From Alkalibacterium olivapovliticus (GTDB taxonomy: Bacteria; Bacillota; Bacilli; Lactobacillales; Carnobacteriaceae_A), in NCBI RefSeq assembly GCF_003003275.1, contig NZ_PVTO01000010.1, positions 1 to 64,000 of the forward strand: a DNA stretch of 64,000 bases, written 5' to 3'. The notes under the pieces are model-generated. The model did not search any database. It had not been told where the DNA came from and saw only the letters and a list, made by a program, of their open reading frames with translations. A program made the translations under genes and the position numbers. Below are positions 53,160 to 63,705 of the stretch, piece by piece (position 1 is the first letter of the stretch; every line of letters starts with the position of its first letter).

Positions 53160-53970
53160 GCCCAGCTCACTAACTAGTGGATGGTCGAGAGCTACAAATA
53201 GAGCGGGGATATGTAGGACTCGCCAGCACATGACTGGTCGAGAACTACAAATGAAGCGAGATAGGTCTATCTCGCCTGTCAAAATGAAGGCGAGAGCTAC
53301 AAATAGAGTGAGTATATGTAGGAGTCGCTGGCACATGGCTGGTCGAGTGCTACAAATGAAGCGAGATAGGGCTATCTCGTCTGTCAAAATGAAGGCGAGA
53401 GCTACAAATAGAGTGAGTATATGTAGGACTCGCCGGCACATGGATGGTCGAGAGCTACAAATGAAGCGAGATAGGGGTATCTCGCCAATCGAAATGAAGG
53501 CGAGAGCTACAAATAGAGTGAGTATATGTAGGACTCGCCGGCACATGGCTGGTCGAGAACTACAAATGAAGCGAGATAGGTCTATCTCGCCTGTCAAAAT
53601 GAAGGCGAGAGCTACAAATAGAGTGAGTATATGTAGGAGTCGCTGGCACATGGCTGGTCGAGTGCTACAAATGAAGCGAGATAGGGCTATCTCGTCTGTC
53701 GAAATGAAGGCGAGAGCTACAAATAGAGTGAGTATATGTAGGACTCGCCGGCACATGGCTGGTCGAGTGCTACAAATGAAGCGAGATAGGTCTATCTCGC
53801 CTGTCAAAATGAGGACGAGTGCTACAAATAGAGTGAGTATATGTAGGAGTCACCGGCACATGAGTGGTCGAGAGCTACAAATGAGCCAGAATTAGGTCAA
53901 CTCGTCTGAAAAAAGTCAGAAGAGCACTACAAATAGGGACTGTGTGAACAGTCCCCACTATACTAGCTAT
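53160..53970. repeat. tandem array 2: 105-bp repeats made of two half-units
   Basis: Units begin with GCTACAAATAGAG at 53191, 53296, 53401, 53506, 53611, 53716 and 53821, exactly 105 bp apart, with a partial copy at 53926 and a diverged half-unit before 53191. Each unit splits into 53- and 52-bp halves, both with CTACAAAT. The second half carries the palindrome GCGAGATAG/CTATCTCGC. Units 1 and 4, 2 and 5, and 3 and 6 are the closest pairs, so there is also a 315-bp period. The array fills the gap between two convergent genes. Because 105 is divisible by 3, both strands stay open, but no ribosome site supports a gene. Confidence 0.95.
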
Positions 53971-53990
53971 GCTTTAGTCCTCAGGATACA

Positions 53991-54033
53991 AAAAAAGGGA
54001 GGACTCATCAGCGATAAATGCGTGAGTACTCCC
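53991..54033 (-). terminator. terminator of the HI0933-type gene
   Basis: On the minus strand GGGAGTACTCA and TGAGTCCTCCC pair and are followed by TTTTTTT. Confidence 0.8.
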
Positions 54034-54065
54034 TATAAGGAGAGAATCGTCTAATCGATTCTCTT

Positions 54066-55337
54066 TCATACGCCTAAAGACGTTTGTGCTGCATGCATGC
54101 CGGCTACACGTCCGGTGATAAAGGCGCCTGTAATGTTATAGCCACCTGTATACCCATTATAGTCCAGAATCTCTCCGGTAAAGTACAAGTTCTGCATGAG
54201 TTTGCTTTCGAGCGTTTTAGGATTCACCTCTTTGGTATGAACCCCTCCACCCGTCACAAACGCTTTTTCAATCGGCAGTGACCCGTGCACTTTAAAGCGG
54301 AAATCTTTAAGGAAAGTAATGACTGCTTCCAGTTCTTTAGGTGTCACAGTTTTGAACGCGCGCTCACTGTCAATTTCTGATTGTTCCAGGCCAAAAAGGA
54401 TATAACGCTCAGGTCCGAACTGCTTGAGCGTATTTTTAATGCTCTTCTCGCCATCTTTTTTCATTAAACGTTCAAGGGACTGTTTCAGTGAACCGACTGT
54501 TTCATCGGGAGCACTGTCCAGACTCATTTGAGCATAGTCTGTTTTATCTCGTTTCATTGTCTGAAGCACGAACATCGAACAGCGCAGCACAGCTGGCCCG
54601 GAAATACCTAAATGGGTAAAAATCATATCCATCCGGTGATTGATGACTGTTTTGCCTTTTTTATTTAAGACCTTCAAATCGACATCTCTTAAAGAAATGC
54701 CTTGAAGGGTACGGTCTTGAATAAACGGCTCTTCAGAGGTGATAGGGACTTCAGTGGGATACAGATCTTTTATTGTATGACCAGCTTTTTTGGCCCATTT
54801 ATACCCATCACCAGTTGACCCCGTTTTCGGCATGGCACGTCCACCTGTAGATAAAATAACTGAAGTGGCATTTAAAATACGGCCATCCTGCAGTTCAACA
54901 CCTTCTACTCGCCCGTCTTTATACAAAACAGTTTCGACTGGAGCGTTTACGTGAACATCTACTTTTGTATCTTCCATGATTTGAGTCAACGCATTGACGA
55001 TCGTACGCGATTTATCCGTGATCGGAAACATCCGTCCATGATCTTCTTCTTTTAATTGAATGCCTTTAGATTGGAAAAATTTCATAATATCATAATTGTC
55101 ATATTGGTAAAATGCACTGTATAAAAAACGTCCGTTACCTGGAATGTGAGTGATGATTTCTTCTTTGTCCCGGTTATTAGTCACGTTACAGCGTCCGTTA
55201 CCTGTTACTAGCAATTTTCGCCCGACAAATTTATTTTTTTCAACTAAGCCGACTGTGGCTCCGTGCTCTGCAGCTGAAATAGCAGCCATCATGCCGCTGG
55301 TTCCGCCACCTACGACTAATACATCGTAATGTGTCAT
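54066..55337 (-). CDS. HI0933/YtfP-family flavoprotein
   Basis: FAD-binding protein of 423 aa. It begins YDVLVVGGGTSGMMAAISAAEHG (in part; dinucleotide motif at about 4-17) with EKNKFVGRKLLVTGNGRCNVTN characteristic for the HI0933 family, and ends with TGEILDYNGYTGGYNITGAFITGRVAG. The biochemical role of this family is not established, although some members act on RNA dihydrouridine or as oxidoreductases. It is a single gene, divergent from the beta-glucosidase. Confidence 0.92.
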   Translation of the reverse strand: MTHYDVLVVGGGTSGMMAAISAAEHGATVGLVEKNKFVGRKLLVTGNGRCNVTNNRDKEEIITHIPGNGRFLYSAFYQYDNYDIMKFFQSKGIQLKEEDHGRMFPITDKSRTIVNALTQIMEDTKVDVHVNAPVETVLYKDGRVEGVELQDGRILNATSVILSTGGRAMPKTGSTGDGYKWAKKAGHTIKDLYPTEVPITSEEPFIQDRTLQGISLRDVDLKVLNKKGKTVINHRMDMIFTHLGISGPAVLRCSMFVLQTMKRDKTDYAQMSLDSAPDETVGSLKQSLERLMKKDGEKSIKNTLKQFGPERYILFGLEQSEIDSERAFKTVTPKELEAVITFLKDFRFKVHGSLPIEKAFVTGGGVHTKEVNPKTLESKLMQNLYFTGEILDYNGYTGGYNITGAFITGRVAGMHAAQTSLGV

Positions 55338-55485
55338 GTGTGTTCCTCTTTTCTTTCTGACCTATATCCTTGATACTGTACCATATTGACAGCATTCTAT
55401 CCATATTAATGAGAAATGCTCACATAATTGTAAAGATTCGCTTGTATGTAATGGATTACACTCTATACACTTAACAGGTAACTGA

Positions 55486-56946
<1,461 letters not shown>

Positions 56947-56967
56947 TAATAGATCAGCATAAATAGA

Positions 56968-57005
56968 AGGGTTCCGTCCGGCATTTACAGGATGGAACCC
57001 TTTAT
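56968..57005 (+). terminator. terminator of the GH1 gene
   Basis: AAGGGTTCCGTCC / GGATGGAACCCTT with TTATTT. Confidence 0.92.
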
Positions 57006-57082
57006 TTGTTATCCTGCTCTAAAATACTGCAGTCAAAAGAGTTATAATGAAGGCATAAAATAAAACGGAGGAGAGACATAAT

Positions 57083-58270
57083 ATGACCATCATCAAAAAA
57101 TTGACACAAGAGCAATTTGAAGACCTGTATCAGCTTAATGTGTATGCTTTCCATTTTAAGGATACAGATGATGTAAAGGAACGGATGCGGAATGAGTTCG
57201 AATACGGACTCTCTTTTGGTGCTTTTTCTGGAGATCAGCTGACTAGTTCTCTGATCGTCTTACCGCTTGAGGTGTACTATCAGGGCACTATCCTGAAAAT
57301 GGGTGGAATAGGAAACGTAACCAGTTACCCTGAAGCTAGGGGGAAAGGGTCAATCCGTCGATTGATGGAAACGGCACTGACAGAAATGAAGGAACAGGGA
57401 ATTGTGGTTTCTTACCTGGCTCCATTCTCCTACCACTTCTACCGCAAATTCGGGTATGAAGTTTCATTTGAAAAACGCCAATTCGATATCAAACCAGGTG
57501 ATTTCGGCTCGTTCGAAGCCCCCGAAACTCGTGTCGACAGAGTGCTGTGGGAGGACCAGAAAGAAGCGATAAAAGCAATTTATCATAAAAAAATGGAAGA
57601 AGCCATTGGTCCGGTCAAAAGGAAGGAGTGGGAATGGGAGAAACGGAACATGTCATCGGGTAAAAAGAAACTCGCTCTTTTCCAGGATGATAATGAAGCT
57701 CCTCAAGGATATTTGTTGTATGAATTTTCAGGAGAAAACCAGAATACATTCCAGATTGATGAACTGACTGCTCTGACAGGAACGGCTGAAAAGGCACTGT
57801 GGGAATTTATCGGGACGCATGCCGCCGGGTTCGATAAATTCATCTACACTGGCCGAGCTGATCAGCACCTTACACATCTATTTAAAGAAGCAGATCTTGA
57901 CCAGAAAATGGCGTCTTCCATGATGGCCCGCATAGTGGATATGGAAAACTTTTTGAGACAGTATCCGTTTAAACGCAATGAAAATCAGGAATTCCTGCTG
58001 GAAGTCACAGATGACACAGCTAAATGGAATGAGAAACTGTACAGACTTTCTATCAAAGGGCAGGAAGTAACGCTTTCGATTGTAGACCAGCCAGATGATA
58101 ATGCACACAAACTGAAAGCTAACATCCAGACATGGACACAACTGTTTATGCAGTTTAAAAAAGCTGGCGCACTGCAGTTTGAAGGCTCACTTTCTACTTC
58201 TAAAGAAACCGCTCATGCCTTTCAGACAATACTTCCTGAAGGTGTTCCAGAGTTGCATGACTTCTTTTGA
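57083..58270 (+). CDS. Eis-like GNAT N-acetyltransferase
   Basis: A 395-aa protein of the Eis family: two GNAT folds (the first with GGIGNVTSYPEARGKGSIRRLM, in part, about 75-96, and the SYLAPFSYHFYRKFGYE segment) plus a C-terminal SCP2-like domain (about 290-395). Family members acetylate amines, including aminoglycosides in some cases; the natural substrate here is unknown. Start ATG 57083 after GGAGGAGAG. Stands alone. Confidence 0.9.
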   Translation: MTIIKKLTQEQFEDLYQLNVYAFHFKDTDDVKERMRNEFEYGLSFGAFSGDQLTSSLIVLPLEVYYQGTILKMGGIGNVTSYPEARGKGSIRRLMETALTEMKEQGIVVSYLAPFSYHFYRKFGYEVSFEKRQFDIKPGDFGSFEAPETRVDRVLWEDQKEAIKAIYHKKMEEAIGPVKRKEWEWEKRNMSSGKKKLALFQDDNEAPQGYLLYEFSGENQNTFQIDELTALTGTAEKALWEFIGTHAAGFDKFIYTGRADQHLTHLFKEADLDQKMASSMMARIVDMENFLRQYPFKRNENQEFLLEVTDDTAKWNEKLYRLSIKGQEVTLSIVDQPDDNAHKLKANIQTWTQLFMQFKKAGALQFEGSLSTSKETAHAFQTILPEGVPELHDFF

Positions 58271-58560
58271 CGGAAGACCATTATGACAGGTTAATCACCA
58301 TAAGGATTGATCAGTTTGAGGGGGATCCCCTTTATTTCTTGTCAGATTATAAAAAAAGAGAAATTCGAGTGCAAAGAATTATTATCTAGCTGTATCTATT
58401 TAGAATAGCTCTCTCATTGTGTCTAAAGGGAGCTTTCTGCTTAACATGGAAGTCGACTAGTGTATCCTTAAAAAGCTTTCAAACAGTCCTGTTAGTTTGG
58501 ACGATTATTTGTTATAATCTAATCATTCTAATCAAAATCTAATCTAAAAGGGGATCAATT
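58271..58560 (+). promoter_or_regulatory. thrC upstream region with three TCTAATC repeats
   Basis: No gene is supported. AGCTCTC/GGGAGCT (58406-58436) is a hairpin with a poor T tract. An extended -10 box TG-T-TATAAT lies at 58510-58518. TCTAATC follows three times (58518, 58527, 58538) over the expected transcription start, a possible regulator site. Ribosome site AAAGGGGA at 58546-58553. Confidence 0.5.
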
Positions 58561-59628
58561 ATGTCTTGGCAGGGATTACTAAAAGAGTACAAAGATTTTC
58601 TACCCGTATCAGAAACGACACCAGGAATCAGTTTGCTGGAGGGAAAGACACCCCTGATCAAGCTGGGAAAATTATCAGCAGAATTTGGTGTAGAAGCTTA
58701 CGCCAAAATTGAAGGAGCAAATCCAACAGGAAGTTTTAAAGACCGTGGCATGGTAATGGCCATGGCTAAAGCAATCGAAGAGGGGTCACACACAGTGATC
58801 TGTGCATCTACCGGGAATACCTCTGCATCTGCCGCAGCTTACGCAGCACGAGCAGGACTGCGGTCGATCATTGTTATCCCGGAAGGAAAGATTGCCCAAG
58901 GGAAATTGGCACAGGCTGTTATGTATGGAGCAGAGATTTATTCCATAAAGGGAAACTTTGATGATGCCTTGAAAATTGTCCGAAAGTTGGCTGAGCAAGA
59001 AGATATCACACTCGTCAACTCAATCAATCCTTATCGAATCGAAGGGCAGAAAACTGCTGCTTTCGAAGTGTGTGATACGTTAGGAAAAGCACCTGACTAT
59101 TTATGTATCCCTGTAGGAAATGCAGGAAACATTACTGCATACTGGAAAGGGTTCAAGGAGTACAACGAGGCTAACGAGACTGGGCTTCCGAAAATGATGG
59201 GATTTGAAGCAAGTGGGGCAGCGGCCATTGTTCACAACAGAGTATTCGAAAATCCTGAAACAATCGGTACGGCTATTCGCATAGGGAATCCCGCGAGCTG
59301 GACACAGGCAGTAACAGCAAGAGATGAATCAGGTGGGATCATTGACGAAGTGACAGATGAAGAAATGATTGAAGCCTATCGCTGGCTCGCTTCAAACGAA
59401 GGCATTTTTGCAGAACCGGCTTCAAGTGCTTCTGTGGCAGGTTTGTTCAAGTCGCTGAAAAACGGAACAATCAGCCAGGGCAGTCAGGTGGTATGTGTGC
59501 TCACAGGAAATGGGCTGAAAGATCCTCAGACAGCAATAGACTGCAGCGACTTCAAGCCCCTTGTATTAGAAAACGACGAAGCCTTTGTAATTGAAACTAT
59601 ATTAGGACGAAAAAAAGATGCGGTTTAA
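58561..59628 (+). CDS. thrC: threonine synthase
   Basis: PLP enzyme that turns phosphohomoserine into threonine. The 355-aa protein has the PLP lysine in [11 protein letters not shown] (about Lys60), [17 protein letters not shown] (about 81-97) and the VGNAGN phosphate loop. It is the short Bacillus-type form. It overlaps thrB by 11 nt. No homoserine dehydrogenase gene is in the window. Confidence 0.96.
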   Translation: MSWQGLLKEYKDFLPVSETTPGISLLEGKTPLIKLGKLSAEFGVEAYAKIEGANPTGSFKDRGMVMAMAKAIEEGSHTVICASTGNTSASAAAYAARAGLRSIIVIPEGKIAQGKLAQAVMYGAEIYSIKGNFDDALKIVRKLAEQEDITLVNSINPYRIEGQKTAAFEVCDTLGKAPDYLCIPVGNAGNITAYWKGFKEYNEANETGLPKMMGFEASGAAAIVHNRVFENPETIGTAIRIGNPASWTQAVTARDESGGIIDEVTDEEMIEAYRWLASNEGIFAEPASSASVAGLFKSLKNGTISQGSQVVCVLTGNGLKDPQTAIDCSDFKPLVLENDEAFVIETILGRKKDAV

Positions 59629-60505
59629 AATAAAAATTCCAGCCACAACAGCAAATATTGGAGCTGGATTTGATTCGGTCGGTATTGCTTTAAATCTCTA
59701 CTTGATATTAGATGTAACACCATCTGTCACATGGAAATTCGTAGCTAACTCAGCAGAGCTTAATGGAGTGCCCTCGGATAAATCAAATCTTATTTATCTT
59801 ATTGCAGAACAAGTAGCCCGCAAATATGGTCATGCAGGGTTGCCGGCGTGCAGAGTAGAAATGACTAGTGAGATTCCTCTTGCTCGAGGCTTGGGAAGCA
59901 GTTCGACAGCAGTTGTCGCAGGAATTGAACTAGCCGATCAGTTACTGAATCTACAGTTATCTAAACAAGAAAAGGCGGTCATTGCAACTGAAATCGAAGG
60001 GCATCCGGACAATGTAGCTCCGGCGATTTTTGGGGGATGTGTCATTGGACATGCAGGCGACTCCTTTGAGTACGTTCAGGTTCCCATCACATCTGATTTA
60101 ACATTTGTCACTATGATTCCTGATTATGAGTTGAAAACGGCAGATGCTCGTGCTGTTCTTCCTGAAGCATATTCCAGAATTGAAACCATCAAAGGCAGTA
60201 GTATTGCCAATGTCAGTGTAGCAGCACTATTTAAACGGGACTGGGCATTACTTGGGAAAATGATGGAGATGGACGTTTTCCATCAACCGTTTAGAAGAGC
60301 TTTAGTTCCTGAATACGAACAGATGAAAAAATTCATTTCTGAATTTGTATATGGGACTTATCTTAGCGGGGCAGGACCAACTATGATTTCTCTTGCTGCA
60401 GATGAAGTTAAGATGAAAATACCCGAGTGGGAAAAAGCGGTTCCGCACATAAAGTGGCAGTTGCTGAAAGCTGATAACACAGGGACACAAGTTATCAGAG
60501 AATAA
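59618..60505 (+). CDS. thrB: homoserine kinase
   Basis: GHMP kinase that makes phosphohomoserine, the substrate of ThrC. The 295-aa protein has the N-terminal [16 protein letters not shown] (about 6-21), the ATP loop [17 protein letters not shown] (about 87-103) and the C-terminal [12 protein letters not shown]. Overlap with thrC indicates translational coupling. Confidence 0.96.
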   Translation: MRFKIKIPATTANIGAGFDSVGIALNLYLILDVTPSVTWKFVANSAELNGVPSDKSNLIYLIAEQVARKYGHAGLPACRVEMTSEIPLARGLGSSSTAVVAGIELADQLLNLQLSKQEKAVIATEIEGHPDNVAPAIFGGCVIGHAGDSFEYVQVPITSDLTFVTMIPDYELKTADARAVLPEAYSRIETIKGSSIANVSVAALFKRDWALLGKMMEMDVFHQPFRRALVPEYEQMKKFISEFVYGTYLSGAGPTMISLAADEVKMKIPEWEKAVPHIKWQLLKADNTGTQVIRE

Positions 60506-60823
60506 TCAGCCTGACGAAGCTGCGATACTCAATAAGTGATGATAAAACGACTTCAACTTTCAAGTGGAGAAGTCAAATCAGTTAAATAAGTATAAAAACG
60601 CGGGCCTTTACAGGCTGGCGTTTTTTGATGTGTAGATATTGGTTTCCAGGTGGTGTGCAGAATCTGATTCACGTTCCTTGAGTGACTATAATAATTATGA
60701 TTAGATAAATATAAAATACCCGTTAGTTATTGATCCTATCTAATCGGACAACTTCACTATTTAAGTGCTAAAGTAGACAGAGAAGAGAGAAAGGAGCTGG
60801 ACCTTCTGAATAATCTCTATCAT
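60506..60823. other. gap between thrB and the AraC-type gene
   Basis: Holds the hairpin GACTTC/GAAGTC (60549-60575), the terminator at 60595-60626 and then about 150 bp without an assignable promoter. Ribosome site AAAGGAG is at 60790-60796. Confidence 0.4.
60595..60626 (+). terminator. thrCB terminator
   Basis: AAAACGC..GGCC pairs with GGC..GCGTTTTTT. Confidence 0.85.
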
Positions 60824-61648
60824 ATGAACCAGGCTATGCAGTACATCGAAGACCACTTAGGTGAAGAAATAGACAGTAAGGAGCTGGCAAAAATTGCGTT
60901 GACCTCAGAAACTTATTTTAAAAGACTGTTTTCGTTTCTGTCAGGTATGCCGCTTTCGGACTATATAAGAAAACGACGTCTCACACAGGCTGCATTTGAA
61001 TTGAAGCAGACAGATGTAAAAGTGATTGATCTGGCATTGAAGTACGGCTACACTTCTCCAGATGCTTTTACAAAAGCTTTTCAGCAGGTACATGGCGTGA
61101 CGCCAACTGCAGCCAGAGAATTGAACAGTCATTTGAAGTCTTATCCTATGCTGACTTTTAGACTCACTATCCAAGGAGGAAAACCAATGAATTATAGATT
61201 AGTAGAAAAAGAAACCTTTACTGCGGCAGGGTATAAAACAGAAGCTGTTGTGAATAGTGAAGGTGAATCAGAAGATATCCTGTCATTTCTAGGTAGTCTG
61301 ACAGATGAACATTTTACGAAATTAAAGAACATCAGCAATGGTTACTTTGATGGAAACCCCTTGTATATTTCATCCGATCATGAAAATGAAGAAAATCAGA
61401 CTTCTCAAAATTTTTATGTAGGGGTGCCGGTCGATACTGTCCCGGAAGAGCTGGATAGTATTACCATCTCTAACCAAACATGGGCTGTGTTTACGATCGA
61501 AGGAGAGTGGGAGGCTGTCAACGATGCATGGACTCGTATCTATACTGAGTGGTTCCCTTCCTCAAAATATGAACCAACTTCGTCTCCGGAATTTATGACA
61601 TCCAAGGACAATCAGTCTGAAGTGTGGGTCGCCGTGAAAGAAAGCTGA
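60824..61648 (+). CDS. AraC-family regulator with GyrI-like effector domain
   Basis: A 274-aa protein with an N-terminal AraC double helix-turn-helix (about 1-100: [30 protein letters not shown], in part, and [20 protein letters not shown]) and a C-terminal GyrI-like/BmrR-type ligand domain (about 120-274). Such proteins respond to bulky, often cationic, compounds and control efflux or detoxification. The start is uncertain: the only good ribosome site is 27 nt before ATG 60824, and the frame is open upstream (LNNLYH), which suits the usual N-terminus of this family. A CTG start at 60806 is possible. Confidence 0.88.
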   Translation: MNQAMQYIEDHLGEEIDSKELAKIALTSETYFKRLFSFLSGMPLSDYIRKRRLTQAAFELKQTDVKVIDLALKYGYTSPDAFTKAFQQVHGVTPTAARELNSHLKSYPMLTFRLTIQGGKPMNYRLVEKETFTAAGYKTEAVVNSEGESEDILSFLGSLTDEHFTKLKNISNGYFDGNPLYISSDHENEENQTSQNFYVGVPVDTVPEELDSITISNQTWAVFTIEGEWEAVNDAWTRIYTEWFPSSKYEPTSSPEFMTSKDNQSEVWVAVKES

Positions 61649-61772
61649 AGAACAGGTCATTGAAGGTAAGCTCACGTTTAGAATACAGGTCCTATTAGTG
61701 GTAAAATTAACTCACTACTTGACGAAGGATCTGAACGGTCAGGTACTAAGGGACAGAAGAGGAGTAGGTTCT

Positions 61773-62177
61773 ATGAACAAACGTTACTTTTTATGTACAG
61801 GCAACTCGTGCCGCAGCCAGATGGCGGAAGGATACGGACGAAAGCTGCTGGATCAAAGTCAATTTGAAGTCAGAAGCGCAGGAATCGAAACACATGGGCT
61901 GAATCCGAAAGCCGTCAAAGTAATGGAGGAAGACGGAATCGATATCACGAATCAGACTTCAGACCTGATCGATCAGGATTATTTTAAGGAAGCGGATCTG
62001 ATCATCACTTTATGTGGGGATGCACTGGATAAATGTCCAACTATTCCATCCGGTGTTGCGCATGAGCACTGGGATTTAGAGGATCCTGCAAAAGCAACGG
62101 GAACGGAAGAAGACATTTTAGCTAAATTCCGTGTAACGAGAGATATCATCAAAGAAAGAGTACTGACCCTACAATAG
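61773..62177 (+). CDS. arsC: arsenate reductase, thioredoxin-coupled ArsC
   Basis: Reduces arsenate to arsenite via a cysteine relay. The 134-aa protein has the P-loop CTGNSCR (Cys8 to Arg14) and the two further redox cysteines in LCGDALDKC (Cys81, Cys88), the full set of the B. subtilis ArsC type. ATG 61773 follows AGAGGAG; an in-frame TTG-type extension upstream has no support. No arsR or arsB is adjacent. Low-molecular-weight phosphatases share the fold, but the extra cysteines argue for ArsC. Confidence 0.93.
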   Translation: MNKRYFLCTGNSCRSQMAEGYGRKLLDQSQFEVRSAGIETHGLNPKAVKVMEEDGIDITNQTSDLIDQDYFKEADLIITLCGDALDKCPTIPSGVAHEHWDLEDPAKATGTEEDILAKFRVTRDIIKERVLTLQ

Positions 62178-62191
62178 ATTAATTGTAAGAA

Positions 62192-62238
62192 CAGCGTGAA
62201 ATAGATCCTGAAAAAGGTCTTTTTTACGCTGATTTTTT
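62192..62238 (+). terminator. arsC terminator
   Basis: CAGCGT and ACGCTG arms with an A-rich left and T-rich right inner part, followed by ATTTTTT. Confidence 0.75.
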
Positions 62239-62295
62239 GTACATATAAGGCTATAATGAAGAAGAATAACCTTAACATAGACAAGGAGAACTTAA

Positions 62296-62889
62296 ATGGT
62301 TAAACAATTTGATGATAAACTCAACATGATTAAATGGATTGGGATCCTGACCATGACGATCGATCACGTTGGGTACTTTCTGTTTCCGGGACTGATCTGG
62401 ATGCGGATGATCGGCCGGATAGCTTTTCCTTGCTTCTTATACAGTACAATTGAAGGAACAGAACGGACAAGTCATTACAAAAAATACATCAGCCGTCTTT
62501 TTCTCTTAGGTGCTTTATCGATGCCCATTACACCGAATACGATAAATGTCCTGTTTCTACTGGGATTGTTTTCTCTCTCCTTAAAATATAGAAAATACTT
62601 CTTTGTTTTTCTGTTTTTAAGTTTCTTCGCTGAATATAGTCTATATGGTTTTCTGTTTGGATGGGCTATTTATTGGATGACCAGAGAAGATAGACTGCAG
62701 GGGATCATAGGCTCAGTAGTGATTCAGCTGATGTTCGGCTTTAGTATTCAGGCTCTGTCACTTCTGGCCGTCCCGCTGTTTCTTATAAAAAAAGGCATCA
62801 GACTGCCACATTTGCCACGGTATTTTTTCTACTGGTTTTATCCCTTACATCAAGCTGTTCTCCTTTTAATGGTACTGTACTTGAATTAA
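62296..62889 (+). CDS. TraX family membrane protein
   Basis: A 197-aa protein with about six membrane segments. The start LNMIKWIGILTMTIDHVGYFLFP and RMIGRIAFPCFLYSTIEG (both in part) are the TraX hallmark, including the conserved Asp-His pair. F-plasmid TraX acetylates pilin; chromosomal Firmicutes members have no known role. There is no conjugation gene nearby. Confidence 0.88.
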   Translation: MVKQFDDKLNMIKWIGILTMTIDHVGYFLFPGLIWMRMIGRIAFPCFLYSTIEGTERTSHYKKYISRLFLLGALSMPITPNTINVLFLLGLFSLSLKYRKYFFVFLFLSFFAEYSLYGFLFGWAIYWMTREDRLQGIIGSVVIQLMFGFSIQALSLLAVPLFLIKKGIRLPHLPRYFFYWFYPLHQAVLLLMVLYLN

Positions 62890-62940
62890 AAAGACCGGTG
62901 TTATAGATAAGACACTAAGAAACAGAGAGGAGATAACGCA

Positions 62941-63024
62941 ATGACTAAAACACTGAAGCAGATCCTGTCCATTCTTGTAACGGTCTTATTAATCTTTGTT
63001 GTGTTGCTCATACTGGCAGCTTAA
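62941..63024 (+). CDS. 27-residue membrane peptide
   Basis: Short ORF with ribosome site GAGAGGAG eight bases before ATG 62941. The sequence MTKTLKQILSILV leads into one hydrophobic helix (LLIFVVLLILAA) and the stop. It lies between the TraX-like gene and another small membrane gene. The ribosome site and helix support a real gene; function unknown. Confidence 0.55.
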   Translation: MTKTLKQILSILVTVLLIFVVLLILAA

Positions 63025-63105
63025 TCGTTCAGATATACTTTAGTTGTTAATCAGTAGATATCTAATCCGCTCATTCAAAAAAATCATTAGGAAAGAAGGC
63101 TAAAC

Positions 63106-63568
63106 ATGACAAGAGATAAACTAAGCACCTTATCCACATTGATTGGACTGACAGTAATGACTATCTTGTTAGTCGTTTTTTAACGATTCTCCACTATGGA
63201 TCAATGCCATTATAGGAGGAGGGACTGCATTACTCAGTTGGGGAATAGGTCGGGTGGTGTTCGACAATGTAGACACAACAGATACTAGCGATAGTGATTA
63301 CCCTGTTGTATTATATATCACGGGTCCTTATTTTCTGTTTAGTATTCAATTCATCAGCGAGCTGAACAGGACAGGGACCATAACATTCGATACCGTTGCA
63401 TATGCATTGGGCCTAGTGGGAACGTATTACATAATAGTTCATGTTTACGAGTATTTTATAGAAGACCTGCTAAATAAAAAAGTGTCTAAAACCGTTCAAA
63501 CATACTTAGGATGGGCGATCGTCATCGTCTTTTTAGCAATACTACTGGGCTTATCTTACTGGCTATAA
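63106..63568 (+). pseudogene. small membrane protein gene broken by a frameshift
   Basis: From ATG 63106 (ribosome site GAAAGAAGG) the frame reads MTRDKLSTLSTLIGLT and a membrane helix, then stops at TAA 63181 inside a run of six T (63176-63181). The frame shifted by one base continues without a stop through NDSPLWINAIIGGGTALLSWG to the ORF ending at 63568 (three further membrane helices). Five T would give one protein of about 153 aa. This may be a mutation, a sequencing error or, less likely, a programmed shift. Family not recognised. Confidence 0.7.
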
Positions 63569-63626
63569 CCGTAAATTTTCCTCTGATTTAGGAGACAGAA
63601 AGACAGTATCAAGCGGGTTTTGAAAA

Positions 63627-63640
63627 ATAAAAGCGTTTAC
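63627..63640 (+). promoter_or_regulatory. possible cre (CcpA) site
   Basis: AAAAGCGTTTAC around 63629-63640 resembles a catabolite-responsive element core, just upstream of the -35 box of the LacI-type gene. One half is degenerate. Confidence 0.35.
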
Positions 63641-63642
63641 TA

Positions 63643-63689
63643 TTGACAAAATAAAATCAGATGGTACACTAAATGTGTAATCGGTTACA
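63643..63689 (+). promoter_or_regulatory. promoter and operator of the LacI-family gene
   Basis: TTGACA (63643-63648), 16-bp spacer, TACACT (63665-63670). Right behind it lies TGTAATCGGTTACA (63676-63689), a CG-centred palindrome typical of LacI-family operators, over the expected transcription start. Confidence 0.8.
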
Positions 63690-63705
63690 GAATGAGGGTG
63701 AGAAA

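Noticed and set aside
53157-53895. Long ORFs on both strands across repeat array 2 (about 216 and 221 codons)
   Set aside because: The 105-bp period is a multiple of three, so any stop-free unit stays open in both directions. No ribosome site, no known domain, and both strands are equally open. Treated as a non-coding repeat array.
36921-53970. The tandem arrays as CRISPR loci
   Set aside because: There are no unique spacers between conserved short repeats; whole 105-bp units are repeated, and no cas gene is present.
62296-62889. TraX-like gene as part of a conjugative element
   Set aside because: No relaxase, pilus or transfer genes are nearby, and chromosomal TraX relatives are common in Firmicutes.
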